In this document: in pieces, positions 1 to 10,223 of the stretch
How the letters are laid out: each line of letters starts with the position of its first letter
Position numbering within the stretch: the first letter of the stretch is position 1
Assembly (NCBI RefSeq): GCF_900474295.1
Contig: NZ_UCOB01000012.1
Location: 62,001-126,000 of the forward strand
From: Synechococcus sp. UW140
GTDB lineage: Bacteria; Cyanobacteriota; Cyanobacteriia; PCC-6307; Cyanobiaceae
DNA: 64,000 nucleotides
Direction: 5' to 3'
Notes under the pieces: generated by a model
Seen by the model: the letters and a program-made list of their open reading frames with translations, nothing else
Told to the model about the DNA's origin: nothing
The model's database searches: none
Position numbers and translations under genes: made by a program

Positions 1-490
1 GGGAGCGATTGCCCGTAAGACCATTGGCATGGCCTTACTGCGAAGTGCCTTGCTTCAGAGGGTGTTGTTTGAAAACATGCGTCGTCCAGCCACGATCCGG
101 CGCACCCTGAATCAGGTGTATCTCGACCCCACCAATGTCGATGATGAGTTGGTCGAGGCGATCCGGGTGCCCTCCTGTGACCCTGGAGCGTTTGGGGTCT
201 TCCGCACCGTCTTTGACATCCCTAAGGGTCAGCCGCTGGATGAATTGTTCTCCCAGCTGCAAGCACCGCTCTTGCTGCTTTGGGGCATTCGCGACCCCTG
301 GATCAACGCCGCCGGGCGGCGAGCCAGTTTTCAACGCCATGCGCCCGCGGCCACCACTGAAGTGGTGCTGGAGGCTGGCCACTGCCCCCATGACGAGGTG
401 CCAGAGCAGGTGAATCGGGCAATGCTGGATTGGTTGCAGGGTCTTTCGTTCGAACGAACGGCAGCGCCAAACTTGGATGTCCCAAGCTGA
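1..490 (+). CDS. alpha/beta-fold hydrolase, C-terminal part (5' end outside window)
   Basis: The reading frame is already open at base 2 and runs to the TGA at 488-490, so the first ATG at 29 is internal and the gene begins upstream of the window. The visible part is the second half of an alpha/beta-hydrolase fold: a strand ending in LLLLWGIRDPW supplies the acid residue (Asp near base 292), and GHCPHDE near base 380 supplies the catalytic His followed by the typical C-terminal helix. The nucleophile elbow (GxSxG) must lie upstream and cannot be inspected. The stop overlaps the ATG of the next gene (TGATG), suggesting translational coupling. Substrate is unknown; cyanobacterial members of this superfamily are often annotated only as alpha/beta hydrolase. 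I am confident of the fold and not of any reaction. Confidence 0.85.
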   Translation, partial: GAIARKTIGMALLRSALLQRVLFENMRRPATIRRTLNQVYLDPTNVDDELVEAIRVPSCDPGAFGVFRTVFDIPKGQPLDELFSQLQAPLLLLWGIRDPWINAAGRRASFQRHAPAATTEVVLEAGHCPHDEVPEQVNRAMLDWLQGLSFERTAAPNLDVPS

Positions 491-1398
491 TGGCCATGAC
501 GCTCATCCAGCAGTCCGCTCCCTATCCCCATTGGGAGTTTGTTCATCCCAGTAGCGGAGATTGCCTGCGGATCGTGCCTGAACGGGGCGGGTTGGTGACC
601 GCGTGGAGCTGCGACGGTCGGGAGATGCTCTATTTCGATCAGACCCGCTTCGCTGATCCTGCCAAGAGCATTCGGGGTGGCATTCCGGTGTTGTTTCCGA
701 TTTGCGGCAATCTCCCCGGGGATGTGCTTCCGGTGGATGGTGTGAATCACATCCTGAAACAGCATGGCTTTGCCCGGGATTTGCCTTGGAAGCTCCAGTT
801 GCTTGAGGATCAGAGCGGTCTTCAGCTCACGCTCACAGATACCGAGCAAACGCGAACGGCGTTTCCATTCCCGTTTCAGTTGGTGATGGCGCTTCGGCCG
901 CTAGCTCAGGCCCTGGAGATCACGACCACGGTGACCCATATGGGCCATGGCTCGGGGGCCATGCCTTTTAGTTTCGGTCTTCATCCTTATTTCAAGGTGA
1001 GTGATCTCGGCCGCACCCGCCTTGAGGGCCTGCCTGCTCGCTGTCTGAATCATCTGGAGATGGCGGAGGCGGACACGGCCCCGCAGTTGGCCCGCCTGCC
1101 TGAGGGTGTGGATTTCCTCTGTCGTGAGGCAGAGGGCCCGGTGACCCTCATCGATCAACGGGCCGGCATCAAGGTGCAGCTCGATCAGCCTGCACCGATG
1201 GATCTCACCGTGATCTGGACTGAGCCACCTCGACCCATGGTCTGTCTGGAGCCTTGGACTGGACCGCGGCAGGCGCTGATTAGCGGTGACCACAAACTGC
1301 AGCTTGCAGTAGGCGAGAGCATCGAGCTTCGCTGCACATACAGGGTTAGTGAAGTTGGAGGCTCAAGCAATGGGGACAGGCTTGGCCACGCCGGGTAG
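490..1398 (+). CDS. D-hexose-6-phosphate mutarotase / aldose-1-epimerase-like protein
   Basis: The 302-residue product resembles the galactose mutarotase superfamily, specifically the YeaD-like hexose-6-phosphate mutarotases: an early RGGIPVLFPICGN segment, KQHGFARD containing the conserved His-Gly-Phe-Ala-Arg, and FSFGLHPYF with the second active-site His. Such enzymes interconvert the alpha and beta anomers of phosphorylated hexoses in the cytoplasm. An in-frame GTG/ATG further upstream (430) would extend the protein through the end of the preceding gene; I prefer the ATG at 490 because it makes a TGATG junction with the hydrolase and begins just before the family's conserved region. The 3' end overlaps the convergent glcE gene by 36 bases. 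Confidence 0.85.
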   Translation: MAMTLIQQSAPYPHWEFVHPSSGDCLRIVPERGGLVTAWSCDGREMLYFDQTRFADPAKSIRGGIPVLFPICGNLPGDVLPVDGVNHILKQHGFARDLPWKLQLLEDQSGLQLTLTDTEQTRTAFPFPFQLVMALRPLAQALEITTTVTHMGHGSGAMPFSFGLHPYFKVSDLGRTRLEGLPARCLNHLEMAEADTAPQLARLPEGVDFLCREAEGPVTLIDQRAGIKVQLDQPAPMDLTVIWTEPPRPMVCLEPWTGPRQALISGDHKLQLAVGESIELRCTYRVSEVGGSSNGDRLGHAG

Positions 1399-2571
1399 GC
1401 GGCCGCGGCTGAGTTGCTGCAGCGGATCGAACTGGCGCTTCACCGCTTCGATCAGGGGTCGTGATGGGGCGTCTGTCCAGGCCGGCAGAGTCTCTTCTGA
1501 AGGTTGGCTGATGGGCTGGATCAAAACGCTGAGTCGGCCCCCCAGAGCTGTCACGCGACTGCGCAGGGCCTGCACCTGCGCCCTTGTGCTGGCTTGATCA
1601 CTCCAGGCATCGCCGCAACCAGCCCCTGCAGCTAGGTTCCAATGCCAATCTCTCAGGGCTTGGGCCTCTTGGCTGCTGAATAGGGCTTGCGCTTGGCTGG
1701 GAGGCAGGCTGATTCTCAGCAGCCACTGCTGAGAATCTTCGTCGTCTGGGTTCGTTGGTCGTGCTGCAGGCGGTGGCAGGGGTCCATCCCAGGGGTGTCG
1801 TTCCGCCTTCAATCCGTGGGTCTCTGCGAGCGACTCAAGGCGATTGAGCTGGTCTCTCACCGCCGCGTCGCTGACGCTCGCAATTCCCGCCTGGATGCCC
1901 AGCTCCTGCTTGGGATCTTGCTGCCAGTTGAGCAGTTCGAGGGTGAGAGTGCTCGCGACCACCTCCGCTCGCCAGGCTTCGAGGGCATCCAGGGCTCCCT
2001 TGAGGTTGAGGAGGGCCCGCGCTGGTCGAATCGGCTGCACCCTCAGGGTGAGTTCGCTGATCAGAGCCAGGCTGCCCCAGCTGCCGCAGAGCAGGCGCAT
2101 CAGGTCGTAGCCAGCAACATTCTTCACCACCCTGCCGCCGGCATGCGCTTCGAGACCGTCACTGCGGATCAGGCCGATGCCGATGATTTGATCACGCACA
2201 CCAAGATGCCGATGGCGCAGGCCCCCTGTCAGGCCCCTGGCCACCAGCCCTCCCACTGTGCCGGCGGTCTTGGCCTGGTGGTGACTGCCCCAGGGCCAGT
2301 CGATGGGCAGCCACTGGTTTTGTTCCGCCAGCGCTGCTTGCAGATCCGTCAGGCTCAGGCCTGCCTGCACACTGATCGTGAGGTCATCAACGGCATGCTC
2401 CAAGACTGTGTTGCACTGGCGCAGGCTGATCAGAGGAGACGGCTGCAGGGCTGCTCCCCAGTGCATACGGGTGCCCAGCCCGGAGGGGATCCAGGGGCTG
2501 CTGGTGGCATGGAGCTCTCGCACCATCGTCTGCAAGTCCGCCAGGCTTTCTGGTGTCAGCGTTGTGGGCAA
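1363..2571 (-). CDS. glcE: glycolate oxidase/dehydrogenase FAD-binding subunit GlcE
   Basis: The 402-residue protein has a PCMH-type FAD-binding domain: an N-terminal IPSGLGTRM segment, then GTVGGLVARGLTGG and RDQIIGIGLI, followed by GRVVKNVAGYDLMRLLCGSWGSLA, the pattern that binds the FAD pyrophosphate in GlcD/GlcE proteins. The C-terminal half is more divergent and ends with GRLPGVAKP. GlcE works with GlcD and GlcF to oxidise glycolate to glyoxylate in photorespiration. GlcF is encoded nearby at 4149-5459 in the same direction, but a divergent kinase gene separates the two and glcD is not in the window. The gene is convergent with, and overlaps, the mutarotase gene and is divergent from the kinase gene. 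Confidence 0.9.
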   Translation of the reverse strand: MPTTLTPESLADLQTMVRELHATSSPWIPSGLGTRMHWGAALQPSPLISLRQCNTVLEHAVDDLTISVQAGLSLTDLQAALAEQNQWLPIDWPWGSHHQAKTAGTVGGLVARGLTGGLRHRHLGVRDQIIGIGLIRSDGLEAHAGGRVVKNVAGYDLMRLLCGSWGSLALISELTLRVQPIRPARALLNLKGALDALEAWRAEVVASTLTLELLNWQQDPKQELGIQAGIASVSDAAVRDQLNRLESLAETHGLKAERHPWDGPLPPPAARPTNPDDEDSQQWLLRISLPPSQAQALFSSQEAQALRDWHWNLAAGAGCGDAWSDQASTRAQVQALRSRVTALGGRLSVLIQPISQPSEETLPAWTDAPSRPLIEAVKRQFDPLQQLSRGRLPGVAKPVPIA

Positions 2572-2639
2572 AGCGGTGGATTCGTGGTGAGCGGCGGAAC
2601 GGCTGATGGTGCTGGGGTGGTGCGGAGGATGATCGTGCC

Positions 2640-4112
2640 ATGGGCGCTGTCATGACCACGCCTGTGCCACCGCGGAGAGCTGGAACGATCGTTGTCATTG
2701 ATGATGATCCCACCGGATCCCAGACGGTGCATAGCTGTCCGTTGCTGCTGCGTTGGGATGTGGAGACGCTGCGGCGTGGTTTGCGCCACCCTTCGCCGTT
2801 GTTGTTTGTCCTGGCGAACACCCGGGCTCTGACGGCCCCAGAGGCAGAGGCTCGCAATCGGGAGATTGTGGTGGCTTTGGCGGAGGCGATGCAGTTGGAA
2901 AACCTGGCGGCCCAGGAGGTGTTGCTGGTGAGCCGCGGTGACTCCACGCTGCGGGGCCATGGGGTGCTGGAGCCACAGGTGCTGGCGGAGGAATGGCAAG
3001 CCCGCTTTGAGCCTGTGGATGCCACCCTTCATGTCCCTGCTTTCCTGCCGGGGGGACGCACCACCATCAATGGTGTGCATTTGCTCAATGGTGAGCCTGT
3101 GCATACGACCGCCTTCGCTCAGGATCGGCTGTTTGGTTACAGCACCAGCGATTTGGCGGCTTGGTTGGATGAGAAGAGCGCCGGACGGATTTCGGCGGCC
3201 TCCGTGGTCCGCTTGGATTTGGAGCTTTTGGATGGCGCCGCTGCTTCCGTCTGTGGTGAAGGGGATCCCGCCGGCTTACAGGCCTTGTTGGCTCGGCTCA
3301 TTGGGATGGAGAACAACTGTGCGGTTGTTGTGGATGCGCTTCGGTCGGAACAGTTGCAGGCACTGGGTGTGGCGGTGCACCAGTTGAAAGGCCGCAAACG
3401 CTTTCTGTTCCGCTCTGCTGCCAGTCTCCTCAATGGTTTGCTTGATGGTGGCCCTGAGCCGTTAGGGCCGCAACCGATGGATCCAGTCGGGCTGGCCAGA
3501 CTGCGACGGGTCGCGTCAAGTTCCGATGGTGGCGCACTTCCAGGCTTGGTCCTGCTGGGTTCCCATGTCCCTTTGGCTGATCGGCAACTTCGGCGATTGC
3601 TGCAGGCGTCGGCCTGCCGTGGTGTGGAGCTTCCTGTGGCCAGGATTGCCCGTGTGTTGGAGGGAGGGCATGCCGAATGGCTGCTGGCTGACCTGGAGGC
3701 TGAATGGCGAGATCAGCTACAGCAGATCTTGATCTCGGGGTGCACGCCTGTGCTCTACACCAGTCGCGGTGAGTTGCCCTTTGGCTCAGGAGAGGCCGCC
3801 GCTGCTCGCAGATTGCACTTTGGGATGGCCCTTGCCCGTTTAATGGCTCGCCTGGTGGCCGCCGTGGCAGACCAGCTCGGGTACGTCATCAGCAAGGGGG
3901 GCATCACGACCGGCACCTTGCTGGCGGAGGGGTTGCAGTTGCCTGCCATGCAGCTCGAGGGCCAGCTCTTGCCAGGGTTGTCGCTCGTGCGGCCGATGGA
4001 GGACGGGGCCTCTGAGACTGTTGCAGGTTTGCCGATCGTGACCTTCCCTGGGAATCTTGGTGATGACAACACCCTTCTCGAGGCCTGGCGACTGATGCAG
4101 GGTGATGCCTGA
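2640..4112 (+). CDS. four-carbon acid sugar kinase family protein (DUF1537 type)
   Basis: The 490-residue protein begins with VVIDDDPTGSQTVH (residues about 18-31), the N-terminal signature of the four-carbon acid sugar kinases, followed by VLANTRAL and a SRGDSTLRGH segment that binds the acid substrate. The C-terminal nucleotide-binding half carries the ISKGGITTGTLLAEGL motif near residue 417. Known members phosphorylate erythronate, threonate and related hydroxy acids with ATP. The substrate here is not evident. Position between glcE and glcF, in the opposite direction, invites a link to glycolate/glycerate metabolism but that is inference. Two candidate starts exist, ATG 2640 and ATG 2652; both precede the conserved region and I cannot separate them. 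Confidence 0.85.
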   Translation: MGAVMTTPVPPRRAGTIVVIDDDPTGSQTVHSCPLLLRWDVETLRRGLRHPSPLLFVLANTRALTAPEAEARNREIVVALAEAMQLENLAAQEVLLVSRGDSTLRGHGVLEPQVLAEEWQARFEPVDATLHVPAFLPGGRTTINGVHLLNGEPVHTTAFAQDRLFGYSTSDLAAWLDEKSAGRISAASVVRLDLELLDGAAASVCGEGDPAGLQALLARLIGMENNCAVVVDALRSEQLQALGVAVHQLKGRKRFLFRSAASLLNGLLDGGPEPLGPQPMDPVGLARLRRVASSSDGGALPGLVLLGSHVPLADRQLRRLLQASACRGVELPVARIARVLEGGHAEWLLADLEAEWRDQLQQILISGCTPVLYTSRGELPFGSGEAAAARRLHFGMALARLMARLVAAVADQLGYVISKGGITTGTLLAEGLQLPAMQLEGQLLPGLSLVRPMEDGASETVAGLPIVTFPGNLGDDNTLLEAWRLMQGDA

Positions 4113-4148
4113 ACCTTCCGTTGCCTGAACCATGCGTTCAGCCTTGGC

Positions 4149-5459
4149 TCAGATCAGGGAGGCGGAGCGGGCCAGCAGTTCCATCGGATGGTTGACCACC
4201 ACTGGCTCACTTGTGGCAGGTAGATGACGCCGCAGCTGCAGGCTGCAACCGATGTTCGCGCTGGCGATCACACTGGCGCCGGTGCCGCTGAGGTCAGCTG
4301 CCTTAATCCTGCCTAGTTCGGCGGCTTCGTTCGGCTGAACCAGGTTGTAGATGCCGGCGCTGCCGCAGCAGACGCCTGCCTCGGTGGCCTCGCGCAGTTG
4401 GAGGTGGGGAATGGTTTCTAAGAGCTGGCGAGGCTGATGGCTGATGCCTTGGCCGTGAATCATGTGGCAGGCATCGTGATACGCCACCACGAGCGGTTGA
4501 TCGGCACTGGCCCTTTGCCCGTTGGCATGGGACAGAGGTTGCAGAGATTGCTGGAATGGCTTGGAGAGTCCTTTTTTGAACAGGAACTCGTGAACATCTT
4601 GAACTGGGCAGTGAAAGCCATTGGCTTCAGATCCACCGTCCAAGATCTCTGAATAGGCCTTCATGGTGTGGCCACAGCCGGAGGCGGCAACCAGCACGGC
4701 ATCGAGCGGTGGATCGATCTGGTCGCTCGTGAAGCTCTCCACCAAGGCGCTTGCCAGATCTCTGGTCTGTTCCATCTGGCCTTGGTGATGGCTCACCGCA
4801 CCGCAACAGCCTTGATTGGCGGGGATCACGACTTCGTAGCCATTGGCCTGCAGCACAGCCACGGTGGCCGCATTGACTGCCGGGTCAAAACAGCGTTGAA
4901 CGCAGCCAAGCACCAGGCCGACACGACCGCGCTGCTCTCCCTGGGCGGGGTTGATGTGAGGGAACTGATCGCGGAAGCCTTCCTCTGCCAACTTGGGTAG
5001 GAGCGACTCCATCGCTTCCAGCTGCGGCCCAAGCAGGCGCACGAAACCGCTGCGGCGCATGAGGTCTTGGATGGGGGTGCCGGCGTAGGCCCGTAGGGGC
5101 GTGAGCAGGGCCCGCAGGCGTTTCGGATAGGGCAGCACCTGCAGCAGCAGCTGGCGAAAACGGGTCTGCCAGCAGCTGCGCAGTTCGGGTTTGTTGAGCT
5201 GGGGTCGGGTGGCTTCGATCAGTTGGTCGTAGCGCACTCCAGACGGGCAGGCGCTCACACAGGCGAAACAGCCGAGGCAACTATCGAAATGGGATGCCAC
5301 TGTGGCATCCAGCTCCAGTTCCCCGGCGTCAATCGCTTTGAGGGTATGGATGCGGCCACGGGGAGAGTCCATCTCCGTTCCCATCACCCGGTAACTGGCG
5401 CATGTCGGCAGGCAGAAGCCGCAATGCACGCAGGGGTCGGTGGGATCAGAGCTAGCCAT
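4149..5459 (-). CDS. glcF: glycolate oxidase/dehydrogenase iron-sulfur subunit GlcF
   Basis: The 436-residue protein has two 4Fe-4S motifs at its N-terminus (Cys10, 13, 16, 20 and Cys61, 64, 67, 71, in CVHCGFCLPTC and CLGCFACVSACPSGV) and, further on, two CCG domains (GCCGAVSHHQG and VCCGSAGIYN) that bind additional iron-sulfur centres or act in electron transfer. This is the exact architecture of GlcF, which passes electrons from GlcD/GlcE during glycolate oxidation. The start codon lies within the last codons of the PhyH-like gene upstream (8-base overlap), so it is the last gene of a leftward run beginning at icd. Related heterodisulfide-reductase-like proteins share the domains; proximity to glcE supports GlcF. 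Confidence 0.92.
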   Translation of the reverse strand: MASSDPTDPCVHCGFCLPTCASYRVMGTEMDSPRGRIHTLKAIDAGELELDATVASHFDSCLGCFACVSACPSGVRYDQLIEATRPQLNKPELRSCWQTRFRQLLLQVLPYPKRLRALLTPLRAYAGTPIQDLMRRSGFVRLLGPQLEAMESLLPKLAEEGFRDQFPHINPAQGEQRGRVGLVLGCVQRCFDPAVNAATVAVLQANGYEVVIPANQGCCGAVSHHQGQMEQTRDLASALVESFTSDQIDPPLDAVLVAASGCGHTMKAYSEILDGGSEANGFHCPVQDVHEFLFKKGLSKPFQQSLQPLSHANGQRASADQPLVVAYHDACHMIHGQGISHQPRQLLETIPHLQLREATEAGVCCGSAGIYNLVQPNEAAELGRIKAADLSGTGASVIASANIGCSLQLRRHLPATSEPVVVNHPMELLARSASLI

Positions 5460-6213
5460 GGCGCCATTCTGATGGGCTGGGCTGGATCTCTGGGCGTTGG
5501 AGGCGCTGCGAGAGGATCTGGTGGTGGGTCTCCCTCAGTTGGTTCACGACCTCTGGATGGCACTCTCCTTGCAGTCTTGCCTGGCGATTCAGTCGCAGTG
5601 GGGCGCTGAGATAATTGACGATCAGGGCGCGGCGAGGGCCAGCGGAGCGATTGCTGCTGGAGCCGTGAAGGGTCCAGGGCGTGTGCACGGTGCCATCCCC
5701 GAAGGCCATCGGTGCTGCCACGCTGGGATTGGTCTGGGGCAGTCCGGTCGGAGCTGTTCTGGCGAGTTGCGGTTGTGATAACAGGCAGTGGTTTTGACTT
5801 CCCGGCACGAATTGGATCGGCCCGTTGCTGGCGTCGATCGCCTGCAGCGGCAGCCAGAGGGTGAGGGCGGCGAGCTGATCCGCAGGGATGAAACGGGCGT
5901 CCTGATGCCAGGCGGTGCCAGGGTCTCCGGGTCGTTTGTTGTAGAGCGTCACCGCCAGCAGCTGCAGGGGGGTGTCATCGAGACCGCAGCAGTTCTGAAG
6001 CCGAGTGGTCAGAGTGGGTTGCTGGAGCAGGGTCGTCAGTTCGGGCAGGTCATCCTGGAGAAACCAGAGCGGCACACCCGCGTTCTGCCATCGTTCGGCC
6101 GCCTTCAAGATTTTCGGGATGAGCGCACGCAAGTGGGTGCATGCTGCGCCATCGAGTACCTGGGGCAATAGCGCGAAACCATCGCGTTCAAATGTGGCGT
6201 CAGCCAGTTGCAT
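5452..6213 (-). CDS. phytanoyl-CoA dioxygenase (PhyH) family oxygenase
   Basis: The 253-residue protein starts with FERDGFALLPQVLDG, the usual opening of PhyH-like enzymes, and has the facial triad: His103 and Asp105 in AWHQDARF, and His183 in TPWTLHGSSSNRS, with Arg194/195 placed to bind the 2-oxoglutarate carboxylate. PVPGSQ-like PIQFVPGSQNH is also typical. The family hydroxylates small molecules with Fe(II), O2 and 2-oxoglutarate; the substrate cannot be deduced. The gene overlaps the upstream hypothetical gene by 14 bases and glcF downstream by 8, so all three are probably co-translated. It is one of two predicted 2-oxoglutarate oxygenases following icd, whose product is 2-oxoglutarate. 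Confidence 0.85.
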   Translation of the reverse strand: MQLADATFERDGFALLPQVLDGAACTHLRALIPKILKAAERWQNAGVPLWFLQDDLPELTTLLQQPTLTTRLQNCCGLDDTPLQLLAVTLYNKRPGDPGTAWHQDARFIPADQLAALTLWLPLQAIDASNGPIQFVPGSQNHCLLSQPQLARTAPTGLPQTNPSVAAPMAFGDGTVHTPWTLHGSSSNRSAGPRRALIVNYLSAPLRLNRQARLQGECHPEVVNQLRETHHQILSQRLQRPEIQPSPSEWRHG

Positions 6214-7015
6214 GGCTCAGCAGATAGAGCTTCATCGACCAGGTGCCATCGCGATTTGGGCTCAGTTTGATGTGGCTGAACCCTTCGGCATGGCCCGGTG
6301 CCTCCTCTTGATGCCAGTTGTGATGGCGGCGTCGGCAGTGCTCGATTGCAGCTGCAGGGCACCAGGGGGCCAGGGTGTCGAGGAGGGCCTGTACTTCAGG
6401 TGCATCAGCGGCGCTGCCCCGTTGCAGTCGACCAGTAGGGAACAGTTCAAACCCGAGTCGATCCAGGCCACCTCTCCCCCAATCGAGGGTGGCTGACCAG
6501 CAGAGGCTGGGCTGATTGAGCAAGCGTTCCAGAACTGGCGTGCACAGATCAGGGGCCTGTTGCTGCAGCCAAGACCATTGGTGGGGTCCTGTGAGGTTGA
6601 GGCGGATCCGGCCTTTCTGATGACTGGGGCGCCCTGGGAAAAGACCGCAATGACTGATGCCGAGATCGCCTTCGCCTGGCTCCGGTATGAGCCAGGCGGT
6701 CGTCAGGCTGGGGAGCAACTCTCGGCGCGCCTCCAGCACCCCTTGCTGGCGTGGTCCGCGCCGGTGATCCAAACGGAAAAACACGCCAGGGGCATCCTGG
6801 AAGGGATGGTCGAATTCCAGCCAGGGTTCGCGCAGCACCCCCCTTGCCCCTCGCAGGGCACGGTCGATCGATTTGCAGACTTTGTCCCATCGCTCCCAGT
6901 GCTGGCGCTGGCGAGGAGGGGGAAGAGGGACTGAGAGATCCACACCTCCCTCGGGATCGTTGAGGCGGTATTCGCATAGAGCGACCGTGCCGATTGGTGG
7001 CGTCAGACGTAGCAA
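6200..7015 (-). CDS. conserved-looking hypothetical protein, no family recognised
   Basis: I do not recognise this roughly 270-residue protein. It has no membrane segment or signal peptide, is rich in Arg, Trp and Pro, and ends with a region GFSHIKLSPNRDGTWSMKLYLLSH that looks like a beta-sheet terminus. A GTG at 7093 would give 297 residues but would overlap the upstream oxygenase gene by 91 bases with a low-complexity proline-rich leader; I prefer the TTG at 7015, which gives a 13-base overlap like the other junctions in this run. It is sandwiched between two predicted 2-oxoglutarate-dependent oxygenases, so it may be a partner or a substrate-specific enzyme of the same pathway; that is only inference from position. 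Confidence 0.7.
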   Translation of the reverse strand: MLRLTPPIGTVALCEYRLNDPEGGVDLSVPLPPPRQRQHWERWDKVCKSIDRALRGARGVLREPWLEFDHPFQDAPGVFFRLDHRRGPRQQGVLEARRELLPSLTTAWLIPEPGEGDLGISHCGLFPGRPSHQKGRIRLNLTGPHQWSWLQQQAPDLCTPVLERLLNQPSLCWSATLDWGRGGLDRLGFELFPTGRLQRGSAADAPEVQALLDTLAPWCPAAAIEHCRRRHHNWHQEEAPGHAEGFSHIKLSPNRDGTWSMKLYLLSHATG

Positions 7016-7704
7016 TGCAGGTGCGTGTGACTGCGATGGAGGCGTAGGAATCCTCCCAGGACCACCCGTTGGCTCGGGCCGCCGGTCGGACACACCCGAT
7101 GTCGGTGGTAGCCGGCGTTGAACAGCAGCAGTTCTCCAGGGTTCAGGCTGATGCGATCGCCACTGGTGCTGATCTGCAACTCGCCGCCTCTAGTCGCTGA
7201 ATCCACGCCATAGAGAAAGCTCATTTGAAAGCGTGGTTCGAAGGCTGCCGGCAGCAGGGTTCCGTTTTCAATCAGGTTGACAGGATTCCAGTCCCGTTCG
7301 CAGTGTTCGGGGATGCCGCCACCGTGAGCCATCTCCCGTAGAGCCCAGCCCGGAAGACGCGTGCCATCTTCAAGCTCGAGCCCCTTGAGCGGTGTGTCGA
7401 AGTGATCGCTGAAGAGAGCCGCGATCGGTTGAAAGAACAGCTCCTCCATCTGTTGCAGCAAAGGCATGGGCTGCAGCGCCAGAGTGCCGCGGTAGCGATC
7501 TGGGGTCGTACCCACGCAGCTGCGTGGCAGGGTGCGGCCCCAGGGTGTGGTGGCCCATGCTTTGTGGTGACTCGGTTCTCTCAGTTGTCGGCAGAGCTGG
7601 GAGATGGCGGCATGGTCGAGCTTGGGATGCCAGCGGGTCAGTGCCAGATCTCCCGCCAGCACGGCCTCAAGGGCTGCTGGGGGGGCTGGGATCGAGGCTG
7701 ACAT
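7003..7704 (-). CDS. 2-oxoglutarate/Fe(II)-dependent oxygenase-like protein
   Basis: The 233-residue protein has a plausible double-stranded beta-helix with HxE at His134-Glu136 (PEHCERD), a distal His200 or His202 in LLLFNAGYHRHRV and Arg213 about 11 residues later (SQRVVLGGF), which matches the spacing of an Fe(II) ligand set followed by the 2-oxoglutarate-binding Arg. GGELQI preceding the distal strand is also common in this superfamily. Overall similarity to any named enzyme is not visible to me, so the call is at superfamily level. It begins 28 bases downstream of icd and overlaps the next gene, placing it second in a leftward run of icd, oxygenase, unknown, oxygenase, glcF. Confidence 0.65.
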   Translation of the reverse strand: MSASIPAPPAALEAVLAGDLALTRWHPKLDHAAISQLCRQLREPSHHKAWATTPWGRTLPRSCVGTTPDRYRGTLALQPMPLLQQMEELFFQPIAALFSDHFDTPLKGLELEDGTRLPGWALREMAHGGGIPEHCERDWNPVNLIENGTLLPAAFEPRFQMSFLYGVDSATRGGELQISTSGDRISLNPGELLLFNAGYHRHRVCPTGGPSQRVVLGGFLRLHRSHTHLHCYV

Positions 7705-7732
7705 GACTGCTTAAACGGCGAGGACGCCTCGT

Positions 7733-9157
<1,425 letters not shown>

Positions 9158-9251
9158 GGATGTGGTGTGCCGCCTGGCGACGTTGTGGTGGGGCGAGCCT
9201 ATGACTCGGGGCGGGATCCCTAAAGTTCGATCTGATCCGCCCCCACGACCC

Positions 9252-10205
9252 ATGGCCAAACCTGCAGGTGTGTGGGTGGTGGCTGCCTGTTTCAACGAAC
9301 AGGCCGTGATCACCCATTTCATTGAACGGGTGTTGGCGGTTGCGGGGGTGGAGCGTTTGGTGCTGATCGATGACGGCTCCCGCGATGGCACCGTCGATCA
9401 GATTCGTGCGTTTCAGCGGCAAGAGCGACAGCGCGAGAGTGAGGGTTCAGTGACCCTGTTGGAACTCACCCGGAACTTCGGCAAGGAGGCGGCGATGCTC
9501 GCGGGTCTCGACTATGCCTGCGGTCAGTGCTCTGCAGCGGTGTTGATCGATTCTGATCTTCAGCATCCCCCCGAGTTGATCGGGGGGATGATCGACGCGT
9601 GGCATCAAGGGGCGGAGGTTGTCACCGCCGTGCGTGATGACCGGGATCAAGAGTCGCGCTTGAAGGTGGCCAGTGCCTCATGGTTCTACCGGGTGTTCAA
9701 CAACCTGGTGGATTCGATCCAATTGAAGGAAGGGGCCGGTGATTTCCGCTTGCTGGATGCACCGGTGGTCGAGGCGCTTACCAGTTTGCGTGAGTCGAGC
9801 CGCTTCTCCAAGGGGTTGTTGCCTTGGACCGGATTCCGCAGTGTGGAACTGCCGTATCAGCGGGTGAGTCGCAGCGGTGGCACCACCTCCTGGAGTCCTC
9901 TAAAGCTTTGGAGTTATGCCCTTGACGGCATTTTCTCCTTCTCGGTGCTGCCGTTGAAGGTTTGGAGCGGCATCGGAATTGTTGTCTCCCTTTTGAGCTT
10001 GATCTATGCCCTTGTGATTGTTCTCGACACCCTGTTCACGGGAGTAGACGCCCCAGGTTTCGCCACGCTGATCGTTGCGATCCTCTTCCTCGGCGGTGTT
10101 CAGCTCATCGGCATTGGTGTGCTCGGTGAATACATCGGCCGGATCTATGTCGAGGCGAAGGCTCGTCCCCATTACTTCATCCGCACCATCCACCGGGATG
10201 GCTGA
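9252..10205 (+). CDS. family 2 glycosyltransferase, polyprenyl-phosphate type (DPM1/GtrB-like)
   Basis: The 317-residue protein has a GT-A domain opening with WVVAACFNEQAVI, the nucleotide-binding VLIDDGSRDGT (residues 37-47), and the metal-binding DSDLQHPPEL (100-109). Two hydrophobic helices follow at about 240-263 and 269-290, the usual membrane anchor of GtrB/ArnC/DPM1-like enzymes, which move a sugar from a nucleotide donor to undecaprenyl phosphate on the cytoplasmic face. The ATG at 9252 is preferred to an earlier in-frame ATG (9126) because residues before it are antisense to the icd start. The convergent neighbour encodes a GtrA domain, the classical partner of GtrB, only 18 bases away, so the two may form a lipid-linked sugar supply and flipping pair. 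Confidence 0.9.
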   Translation: MAKPAGVWVVAACFNEQAVITHFIERVLAVAGVERLVLIDDGSRDGTVDQIRAFQRQERQRESEGSVTLLELTRNFGKEAAMLAGLDYACGQCSAAVLIDSDLQHPPELIGGMIDAWHQGAEVVTAVRDDRDQESRLKVASASWFYRVFNNLVDSIQLKEGAGDFRLLDAPVVEALTSLRESSRFSKGLLPWTGFRSVELPYQRVSRSGGTTSWSPLKLWSYALDGIFSFSVLPLKVWSGIGIVVSLLSLIYALVIVLDTLFTGVDAPGFATLIVAILFLGGVQLIGIGVLGEYIGRIYVEAKARPHYFIRTIHRDG

Positions 10206-10223
10206 GTGGGGTTGGTGATGGCT

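Noticed and set aside
1687-2655. 322-codon open frame opposite glcE
   Set aside because: Antisense to the FAD-domain gene, no motif, no plausible neighbour spacing.
7719-7731. Hairpin CGAGG-ACG-CCTCG between icd and the next gene
   Set aside because: The stem is only 5 bp and no T-run follows on the transcribed strand, so it does not qualify as a terminator.
9158-9391. N-terminal extension of icd
   Set aside because: The open frame continues upstream, but the added residues are antisense to the GT2 gene and exceed the usual enzyme length; ATG 9157 fits the family.
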